From NCBI GenBank assembly GCA_021234155.1, contig JAJEKV010000134.1:378501-442500 (forward strand): 64,000 nt of DNA, written 5' to 3'. A model generated the notes under the pieces. That model searched no databases, was not told where the DNA came from, and worked only from the letters and a program-made list of their open reading frames with translations. The translations under genes were made by a program, and so were the position numbers. Position 1 is the first letter of the stretch; every line of letters starts with the position of its first letter. This DNA comes from Isoetes taiwanensis (Eukaryota > Streptophyta > Lycopodiopsida > Isoetales > Isoetaceae). Positions 54,999-64,000 of this stretch are shown one piece after another.

Positions 54999-55130
54999 AA
55001 TACAATGCCACGGTTCTATTATGCATACAATAGAACTCATATTCCTGGATGGGGACGCCCCTTTGTCACTCATCCTATTTATTCAGCCTCCCTTCATTGT
55101 TCTATCATCGGCGCTTCTTGAGCTATAGAT
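54999..55130 (+). repeat. Hairpin-headed repeat, subfamily B, copy 1
   Basis: Hairpin GTTCTATT/AATAGAAC (55013-55020 with 55029-55036) is followed by attcctggatggggacgccc, ctttgtcact, cctatttattcagcctccct and tcattgttctatcatc. The same order recurs from 60776. The layout (hairpin, then a ggnatggggacgcc box) parallels the heads at 5710, 26349 and 27529 but the stem sequence differs. Confidence 0.8.
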
Positions 55131-58100
55131 TTTCCTTCTTCTATCCTATCAGCCTAAGCTGCATTCTAGTCTCTACTCTTCTGATGCTATCCCATCGTTC
55201 TTTTCCGGTTCACCTTCATCCTTCCCCGTCTCATCGCCTTCTAAGTTTATTTCAGCTTAAAAAGCTGTGTTTTTGGTGCATCTTTCTAACGCTTTTGTGG
55301 ATTCTTCCCCATCCGGCTTTTCATTAGAGGGGTATATGAGGTATGCTTGAGGCTGCAGTTTACACTAGGTAAGACTTAGTTTTGCTTGTTCCTTTTCATC
55401 AATGGTTTCGTGATTCGATGGTTTCATCGATGCTTGAAGCGGGCAGACCAAAGGATCCGTGACCAGTTGATCCACCTGCGAGGAGCTTCTCACGCTTTCA
55501 CACATTCCTTTGTTGCGTAAAGAGTCTAACCGTGATTCCGCTCCTCCTCAAGATTCTGGCCATCCAAGGTTCTAATCAATCTAGATTCTAACTTTCAAGT
55601 TCTTAATCAATTAAGGTGTGATCCTAGCTCTCAATTTGATTTCGCACCTGCTAAGGCACTTGGAAGCTGCTTTTAGTTTTCACCTGCCCGGTTATACTCT
55701 CACAAGATCTGCTGCATGCTTCCCTTTATGTCCGCATTCTGGATACCGTGATTTTGTTCTCCCCAGAGTCCGCTTAATCTTTTCTTCAATTTTATGTTAA
55801 TATGTGTTCAGATCCTTCTTTTAGTTTGCGTTCGGGTCACTTCTTTCGCTCTTTCTTTCCGTTTATTCTTTATGTATTCCTTGGGTTTCAAAGCTTTCCT
55901 ATTAGGGGTACAAATTTTATGATTCGTCTTCTCGCTTGGTTTATTCTTTCCCCTAATGCATATTGTGTATATATTAAGTATGATTTTGTTAACTTCCGTA
56001 TAACCTCTTCTCTCATACCCTAAAGCATAATAAGTCGGGCCATAGGGATGTGTTTGCCTTTGTATTTCATTTGGAGGAAAGTGTCGTGGTTCCTAATTTC
56101 CAGATTATGTAAGTAGATTGGCGGCAATATTATCTCATTTTCTCGAACCGGATGCTTATTAGTACACGACAAGCTCTACTTGTGCTCGTTTTCTACCAGC
56201 CAAGGCTTGGTTCGTAAGAGGAGTTTTCATTACCCAAAGAGCGTTATTGGCTATATTTGTGCTTTTGGGATGTGACGCCAAGGTAAGCTACATGCAAAAG
56301 TCGCCTCGAAGTTCCCAAGATCTACAACAGACCGTGGACTAGAGATCATTTCTTTTCTCTCCCTAGATCGCTGCTTTGTAAAAGCTGAACGCTTAAGACT
56401 TATTTCATATTAGTGGGGTTGGCTTGCCGCAGGGGTTTAAGGCCACAGTATGCAGTGTTCAGAACCTTCCATGTTCTTTCATTGTAATGTCGGGGTATGG
56501 AAGCTTGCGTTTTCACTTTGTTTCTAACATCTTGCCCAAGCCATATATTTGTTGGTTGATTCAACATCAACACTTTCTTATTCATTGTGGTAGCAGTTAG
56601 CTAACACTTTACGTAGCGCTTGATGTCACCGTCGACTTGTTATTTTACCTTTTTGGCTTCATTCTTGAACTCGTGATTATAATGCATTCATATGGAAGTC
56701 ATGTTTTTCACAATGTTACACATCTCTTAGTTGGGCTCTTTAGTCATTTTGTTGGTTGATCTCAGCATTTGACGCCATTTCTTATTTGTGGATGTAGCTA
56801 TTCAGCACGTAAGTTGTAGGGTTGTTCTTGTCCCATTACTACTTGCTACTCGTGTTTTTTTCCTCATATGTATATTACTTGTCCTTTTCTATAGATGAAG
56901 TTGGCATGCTTGATATTAACGCATTGACCTCCTTATTTTGTTCATTCTGGACTTGTGTTACACATATCCATGTAGGGTATAGATTTGATACTACTCGCTT
57001 TTTTGCTTTGGGCCATTTGCTGGTATTAAGCATGGTAAGTGTGGCTGACATTGCATAGTCCCAACGAAACTTCATAAGCATTTCTGCAATGGTATTTAGG
57101 ATTGGTTTGGCCCGTCATCTTTGAGGGCATACTATCCCTGTATGCAAGATCTTTTTCATTGTCTCATAACCATTTAGTTTGTATCATCACCATGGTTTAG
57201 AAAATGTGATCCCATGGGTCTTATTGATTTTCTGATCGGTTCTTTTTTTCACCTTTGCCTACTTACACTTCCTCGCTTCTTCCCGGGTCAAATCGAAAGT
57301 GTCTATCGCCTCATAGTCTCAATGATTCTTTTTATCATCGCACTTTTTACTGGGTTGCCTCCTTTTAAAAGTTTTTCTCTCCCTCCTCTTTTTTGCATCT
57401 ATCTGTTTGCATCGCTTGCTTTTATCTCTACCATAGGTGTCTCTCGTGGCATCCAAATTTTTACATCATGGCCCTTTAGCCAAATTGTATATGTGTTATG
57501 TTGGGTATGATGGATACTTTACCTGCTCCTTTTAGCTTATATTTTCAGATTTGTTCCATTTGTCTTGTTTTCCTTTTGGTTGTTCTATCTACTTCACTCA
57601 TTAGTTCCCTTTATCTTATTCGTGCATTGGCATGTTTTGTATCTTCGCCTCAGCTTATTCGCGATTGTTCTTTTTTGCCCTTTTGGCCTACAGATTTTGT
57701 GTTTCTTCCATTCGCTCTTGTTTCTTCCATTTTTTCCATTCCGGCCTCTATTTGTTTCATTTGCACCTTTCGGCCCCATATCCTATTTGTCTACTTGCTC
57801 CATTGGCCTATTATTTTTGTATGTGTTCATTTTGTTTTGATTATCCCATTCTTTTCCTGCCTTTTTGTTGATTGTTTTGCACACGTTGTTCTTTTCCTAT
57901 GCTTTGCTCCCGCTTGTCTTGTTTAGGATATTCTTGTCCCCAATGTCACTTTGGTTCTTTTTGTTGAGGGAGGTCTTGTCTCATTGGCAACTGTGTTTTC
58001 ATCGCTCCCCATATCTACATATGATTGATTGAGTTTGTTTCTCTTGATGGGCTTATGTACGTCATTATGGTATGTTGTTATATATGTTCATGGTAATGCA

Positions 58101-60770
58101 TATTGGTTTATCGATATGTTGTTCAACACCCACGACACCCTTGCTGATCTAGTCCATTTTCCTCTATCCCATTTCTTCCGTGTTCCAAAGCATGATACCC
58201 TGTTTCTTTTATTTTATGTTGCCGGCGGTTGTCACTTTGTCCATTTTCTAATTCAACCTATGCCATGTTCTCATTTTTCCATTTCATCCCATTGGCTTTT
58301 GTGCACCTTTCCTCCTATTATTTGGTGGGTGATATTGGTATTACATACATTAGAGTGAAATTTTGAGATCTCATTTCATCCCTATAAGAATCCTCCAATA
58401 ATCGGCTACCTCTATTAATCGCACTAATGCAAAGACCAACAACTTCATTGCCGCTTGTTTTTCCCCTGCAACTTTTGATCCACTTGTCAAAATGTTAAGT
58501 GTGATTTGTTGCATTAGATGCTAATGAAAAGATCTTTCCAATGATATATGGTTATGATGTATTTCAATATGGTCATATGCATTAACCTTAAAAAATATGA
58601 TTTTTGCTTATTTCTTATATATTTATATCGTGAAAGATGTATGAATGGTTATCATTAGATAGATCTTGTGAAGACGAACCCATTGCTACAAAGTTTTTGA
58701 ATCGAGTTCTCGATCAAAAGTTATAATGAAAATGATACTATTGTATAGTTGCAGCCGCATTACTCATGTGTCACATAATACCGAATGAGATATACCGAGC
58801 TCTTTCTCTTATTGGACGCTTTTAAAAGTCGACATGGTATTTTAGCATCCCTTAATGGGACAAAATATGATCTCATTTTTCCTCTAATGTTTTCTTCACA
58901 ATTTTTTGTAGTTTCGCTTCATTTAGGTCCTTTACCTTCAACATTCAATAATACAGTTTAGTTTAATGCATATTTTGGTCAGTATGCATCGTGATAATCC
59001 CACTTCATATTTTTGTTGTACTTAGGCTTGGTACATGTATGTATCCTGTTTTAGCTAATGCATTCGCCTAATTCCTTTTTGCATTATAACTCATTTGTTT
59101 CATTTGATCTTTTGATCCATGCATAGGATATCATGTATATTGTTCGTGGTTTTGTTGTTCAATCATCGCATCTTTGTATGGACATCTGATGTTACCTCCT
59201 CGCCAAAGAGCTTTCGCCTCTAAGTGCTGGCCAGCAACTATTCCAATTGGCCATATGGGTTCTGGGGCTTTTGTCCCGCTGTTGCAAGTTCTTGTTCATG
59301 ACATTGTTTCATTAACCCATTGTCCCTATGGCATTTTTCTTTATACTTTCATAAGTTCTTTTGATCCTTTTCGGCATGCCACATTTAGTCCTTTTGCTTC
59401 AGCTTTTTTAACTTTGCTTCACATAGATTTCTTAATCCCTTTGTGCCATTTACCCTCGCGGGTTGGCACCTCTAGCCTTTATGTCGTTGTTTTAGTTGTT
59501 TCACTCCTGCCTTTTGGCATAACTTTCCTATGTTTCTAACGAAGCAGTACATTTGCCAAGTGCTAAAACATTTTTTATGCTTAGTTCGGGTTTATCACAA
59601 TTGTCCTTTTTTTGTTCTAGGTTCGCTTTTCTGATATCATCATTCCAGCTTATTCTCGGTGATTCCCCTGACATGTTTTGCTTATTCGAGCTAATTCCAT
59701 TTGCTATCATTATTTAAATGTGCTTTTTTCCTCCTTTTGCTCATCTTTTCATATTTTCCTTTTCCAAGCAGTACTTGTGCCTTTATTCCATTTGTTCCAA
59801 ATTTCATCACCGATTTGTTTGTTTCTAGGTGTTTTATATTGGGTCACTGGGTGTTTGTTTCATGTCTTCGTGACGATCCTTTGTTGTTCTATTTGTGAAT
59901 CTACTCCACTCCTTGGTTCCATGTGTCCCATCAGCTCATTTGTGCATTCTATTTTGTTGCGTTGACCTTGTAGACTGCTCCTCCTTTTATTCCTTTAGAT
60001 TCTACATGCTTCATTATGGATTTGGTGCGCCCATTTGCTATGTACACTCACTATCTCTGTGAATCTATTTAATATCATTTCTATTTGCTGTGTTTGCATT
60101 GTTTCCCTTAATTTTTCTTTAGCTTATTGTTCCGCTTAACTCTAGTGACATTATTACTATATTAGAATACATTGGTTCCTTCTTGTTTCTTTTGTCTTCT
60201 CATTCCTTTTCATTGCTAGTTAGATAGTTTGCTTTTATAGTTTCTTTTGTTAGTGTAGTATTTATTGGACATTAGTCATTTGAGATCAAGTATTTTGATG
60301 ATGACATCATGTTCGTGGGCTCCCATCCGCTGTTGTCCCATAAGTTCCTTCCCTCATCTCTTAATGCGATCATTCCATTGTCTTCTTCATTCTTATAAAC
60401 CCCGCTTTCCATCCTCATAGCATTTCCTCCATCGTGTTCTCCTTCATTTTTATTCATTCCATTGTTTGCATTCTGGCATTACTTGCTCTGTATCTGCTTC
60501 TTCATTGTTCCTTTGTCTCTCTGCCCTCTCTTTATCCCTTTTTTCCTCCATTTTCTTTTTTTAGTTTCCTCTTCCTTCGCTTTTACCTCGATTGCCGGCC
60601 AGCCTTATCTATGCATTCTTTCCGTGCTGACCTTGTAGACTCGCTTTCTCCCTTTCTTTTATATACTATATTTCTTTTAGCTTCTTTCCTTTCAGCCTAT
60701 GCCGAAAAGTTTTTGAGTTTGTTCCTCTTCTATCGCCAAGATATGCCTATCATAGGGATCTATCCTGGGA
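55131..60770 (+). repeat. T-rich, A-poor repetitive DNA between two hairpin heads
   Basis: About 5.6 kb of T-rich DNA lies between the two subfamily B heads. Hydrophobic frames (for example 57498-57926, 58029-58358, 59174-59539 and 60434-60796) reflect the TTT/CTT/TGT codons of this strand and show no family pattern. 58360-58900 is less T-rich. If the flanking heads belong to LTRs, this would be the body of a large element without coding capacity. Confidence 0.45.
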
Positions 60771-60905
60771 CGTTGGGTTCTATTGTCACGCATTAGAACC
60801 TACATTCCTTGGATGGGGACGTCCCTTTGTCACTATCCTATTTATTCAGCCTCCCTTCATTGTTCTATCATCTACGGGGCTTCTCTTGAGCCAGATTTCT
60901 CCTTC
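60771..60905 (+). repeat. Hairpin-headed repeat, subfamily B, copy 2
   Basis: Hairpin GGTTCTA/TAGAACC (60776-60782 with 60794-60800), then attccttggatggggacgtc, cctatttattcagcctccct, tcattgttctatcatc and cttctcttgagcc. It is a direct repeat of 55013-55130 at a distance of about 5.76 kb. Confidence 0.8.
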
Positions 60906-61079
60906 TCTTATCCTATCGCCTCAATCTCCCTCCCTCTTGGATGGTTTTTTCATTTGATCGCGGGTTTCAAGTATTTCCTTTTCTATGTCCTTTAAATTTG
61001 CATTCTTTTATTTCCCTCAACAGGGCTTGTAGCCTCCCTCTCAGGCATACCATTGGTTTGCATTCTTTTCAAGTATGGC

Positions 61080-61330
61080 ACTAGTATTTTATTTATTCAT
61101 TCATGTTTTCCTGTGGCATTGTAGCCTCCGAGTCAATATTGATTATTTCATGTTTTCCTACGCGGGCCGCTGTCTCCGAGATCATATTTATTGTTTTTCT
61201 ACGTAGCCGTAGCCTTCGAGGCAAAGACTAATCGTTGTTTTTCCTCGCGATGGTCATTCCGCCGAATCCGCTCCCCGCATTGGCTCATTGTCGCTTTCAA
61301 GGCGGCCCCGAGCCTCCGGAAGTCTTCTTT
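61080..61330. repeat. Degenerate tandem units with gtttttcctacg...gtagcctccgag
   Basis: The phrase (catg)tttttcctacg ... gtagcc(t)ccgag occurs about four times at roughly 55-65 base spacing (61105, 61150, 61195, 61235), then a GC-rich stretch follows. No coding content. Confidence 0.45.
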
Positions 61331-62990
61331 TGGGTTTGGCGGTATCTAACTCATATCGGCTTTTTTTTTCTTTTTCAAAATTCTTGATTCTCAGATTGTT
61401 TAAGGTCTTGTGGCTGCCATAGCGCATGGGGTCGTGGCTTCAACCATTTGCTTGGGTTTTCTCAAAAGGCGGCCTTCTTCCCGATGAGGAGCAGCCACCG
61501 ATTCAATTCCTGGGAAGGTACTGATTCAATCGGGCTAAACCTAATTTATTCAATGACCTGGAAGATGGTTTAGGCTATTAAAATTGATCAAATACCTGAT
61601 CCTGGCTCGCCCGCTCAACTCCTACGCATCCCTGAACCGCTAGAAGATGAAGCTAGAAAAGGGAAACTAACGAAAGTAGATCGCCGCATTGAAAGTCCGA
61701 GGCGGTTTTGACTCCTGGAGCAAGAAAACAGAGCCCTAAAATGGCATGAACGAAAAATAGCAAGTTAGGTTTCTCTACCTAAATAGACAAGGGTTTAGGG
61801 TTAGGTTTCCAATTACCCCTTTTAGCATGTGGGGATAAATTGGTGTGGCCCACTTGCCTTTTTATTAAGTGGCATAAAGTGTCCATATGGGGAAAATGTG
61901 CACTAGATAAATGTGCAATGTGCACATTAATGAATGTGACACACCTTGCGTGTTGCCCCCTAGGTGTTACCTGCTGCTATGGGCGCTCTGCTGCATTACC
62001 GCCACGGGGTGGCGTAGACGCGATGATTTAGGCAAAGATGCGATACTGCCCCGGGACCGTGATAATCGTGGCCGAATGTCACATCTTTACATTTGGCCAA
62101 ATGTAGAGTAAGAGTAATAGCTATATTGGCTATTTTTTCGAATTACTGTCTATGTCAATTAAAACGCTAATCATGAAGTGCATTTCACCCCACCGCCTAA
62201 CTACTCCAAGAAACGCCTCGAACGTTAGGAGAATTTTTCCACTTCTCTCGCTAAAAACTTCAGCTCTAGGATTTCCTCCTTCTGCCGACTTCCTCCTGTG
62301 CTTAACCCTAAAACCACACAAGAACCATGATGAAATAATCTTATGAACGTAAAATGTATGCTAAGAAGATTGCAATATCTGGAATGTGACAAAAGAAAAT
62401 GAAGCGTGAAGATTGATGAAATTATAACTTATATATGATCGTGTTCAAGATTTATGTCTCCGTGCAAAGGAGAGCTTAGCAAAGGAAAACTGTTTCGGGG
62501 TGAAAGGTCGTGCATTTTTGAACCTCGCCATTGGAAATCCAAATAAGTAAAGCAATTGTGAAGGATACTATGCTACAAAAAATATCCGCGGAAGATCTCA
62601 AGTAGTGAAGTGAAACAAGCAAATAGCAATGATAAATTAGGCAAATACATTCTCAAGTTACCAATGATTGTTGGTGAGAATGGAAACCTAAGCAAAAAGT
62701 AGTAGCCTCCCGTAATTCTGCGCAAGCAAGAAACCTCACAAAAGCCGCAGAATTAGAAGAAAGCTGTCACATCAAAAGCATTATGTGGGTAATCGGGTGT
62801 GAAAGGCAAACCTGTAAGGCGCATATGCTTCCTAATCAACCAAACAAATTGGTAAATGATTTTTGTTAACCCACACAAAAAATTTCTCCAAAGTACAGGA
62901 TGTCGTGAAGAAAAGACACTTCCAATCCAGCTTTTGGACATGCCTCGTGTCGCTTTTAAGTCTTTTTAATCCTTTTGGTAAGCTTGATAG
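61331..62990. other. No gene recognised
   Basis: 61840-62120 has some GC-rich words reminiscent of the LTR family (gggtggcg, ccgggaccg) but no alignment that I can defend. 62350-62990 is A-rich. Short frames on both strands have no family pattern. Confidence 0.4.
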
Positions 62991-62999
62991 AAGCTAGCT

Positions 63000-63600
63000 T
63001 CTCGTGTACACCCCGATAAGTTTAGTAATCTTATTTGCATTCCATGCAAGGGATATATCTGAGAGCATTACATTAGTACATCCAACTACATTAATTATAT
63101 TTTTTACACTTGAGGTACCGAATGAGCTATGTTTAATAGAGTGCTACTTGGATGTACTTAATTACATCCAATGTAAGTGTATATAATTGTATCGCCTTTT
63201 TATAATCCTGCTTGTAGTCCCAAAGTACACTCTAGTACATTTTAAGCTTCCATCTCAAGATAGTTTTGAAATATAGGGTGATACATAAAAGTATTTAAAT
63301 GTACTTCCTTCCATAAGAAAAGTATTGAATACATACATCTCAGAACACAGCTGGACACTCATGTGTGACCCGGTTACATATTGAGTTTTTATGTACATCT
63401 CAATGCTTTGAGTACATTCTTTATACATTTATACATTTATACATATCATGTACATATTATGTAATGTATGTTGTAAGTTATAGTAGTTGAATGTATATCA
63501 AATCATGGTCCTAATGCCATAGAACTAATGTACGTCTCATGAAATATCTTTTGAATCTCAGAAGTAGTTCTAATTTATATTTTACTTATACATGCCAAGT
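63000..63600. repeat. TACAT/ATGTA-rich stretch
   Basis: gtacat, tacattt, atgtact and acatacat words recur throughout, as in the intron at 42988-43484. Near 63420 tatacatttatacatttata is a short tandem run. Confidence 0.5.
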
Positions 63601-63758
63601 TTCTTTGTGAGGATTGTATGGAGATGTTCAAAGATGAACATCCTGAAGTGAATATTAGCATCGAATGTTCGAAAGCCGCTAAGCCTACATGTGAGAAGGT
63701 TGAAAGAGAGGAACACATGCCGCAAGTGAAGCATGAACAAGCCGAAAGCTATACGTAA
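63601..63758 (+). CDS. Possible final exon, unrecognised
   Basis: After the TACAT-rich stretch the frame reads LCEDCMEMFKDEHPEVNISI, SKAAKPTCEKVEREEHMPQ and a stop (TAA, 63756). The charged, balanced composition and two C-x2-C-like cysteines resemble true protein sequence. Position after a TACAT-rich intron parallels 43485. A clear acceptor was not found and the family is unknown. Confidence 0.25.
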
Positions 63759-64000
63759 AAGCTTTTAGCCGGCCCCTAAGGAGCAAATTTCATGCCAATT
63801 GTACACGCTCTGTGGTGTTTGTAGCAAAGATATGAGAACAATGGCATCCCCAAGCTCCTTCTTAAAACATTTCAAAACGCCAATGCTATGTGGAGAGCTA
63901 CCACCGTGATACAAGGAAGGCTTAAGTGGCATAGTTTGGACTGTGGTCAAAGAGAGTGCCGAATAGTGGCAATCAAAAATATTCAAATCTGTCCTAAGGA

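Noticed and set aside
57498-57926. 142-codon hydrophobic frame, possible membrane protein
   Set aside because: Overlapping frames in the same T-rich strand are equally open and hydrophobic; codons are mostly TTT, CTT, TGT and ATT as base composition predicts; no family pattern.
63765-63986. Minus-strand 73-codon frame at the window end
   Set aside because: No recognisable pattern, and the sequence is cut by the window border, so nothing can be supported.

Overview
This window is nuclear DNA of a land plant. The evidence is a multi-exon alpha carbonic anhydrase gene with GT-AG introns, a Ty3/gypsy chromovirus primed by a plant-type initiator tRNA-Met site, an L1-like LINE, and long low-complexity intergenic DNA. 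The genome is probably large and repeat-rich (a fern or other seed-free plant, or a gymnosperm), but the sequence does not settle the lineage. The only recognisable host gene is the carbonic anhydrase, and its 3' end is missing. Almost everything else is mobile, degenerate or tandemly repeated.

Layout. 1-4.6 kb: a dead L1-like LINE inside a roughly 3.45 kb direct duplication, with a reversed LTR fragment. 4.6-5.6 kb: an orphan reading frame and two short palindromes. 5.7-8.6 kb: a hairpin-headed T-rich repeat, then its A-rich counterpart. 8.65-9.8 kb: six exons of alpha carbonic anhydrase. 11.0-24.3 kb: a Ty3/gypsy chromovirus with two LTRs, a 5-bp target-site duplication, primer binding site and polypurine tract, nested in a T-rich tandem repeat; its 5' LTR carries a further 2.1 kb insertion. 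24.3-32.2 kb: strand-asymmetric T-rich repeats. 32.3-32.8 kb: a large inverted repeat with coding-like arms. 32.9-45.2 kb: a decayed region resembling a composite DNA transposon, with an amino-methyltransferase-like gene on the minus strand, a transposase-like gene and a coiled-coil/RING-like gene on the plus strand, and more than 20 copies of a roughly 22-bp palindrome. 45.2-64 kb: minisatellites, tandem repeats, a reversed LTR relative, and a second T-rich block with its own hairpin heads.

The most striking content concerns histone H3. First, the chromovirus carries, between its first ORF and its polymerase, a reading frame that aligns with histone H3 from about R17 to the C-terminus. It has the plant H3.3-type residues Y41, H87 and L90. 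The same element has a chromodomain at the end of its integrase. Its ORFs upstream of pol lack a recognisable zinc knuckle, and its protease lacks an obvious catalytic Asp. Second, a minus-strand exon near 36.97 kb starts M-T-RTKQTAR-M, a copy of the H3 N-terminal tail with Met at the K9 position. It lies in the same gene remnant neighbourhood as the methyltransferase. Both point to mobile elements that have taken up host chromatin components.

Most genes here look non-functional: LINE, methyltransferase and transposase contain stops and frameshifts. The chromovirus pol frame is intact over about 1150 codons and its LTRs are very similar, so that element is comparatively young. All protein family calls are from reading motifs by eye; no search was run.
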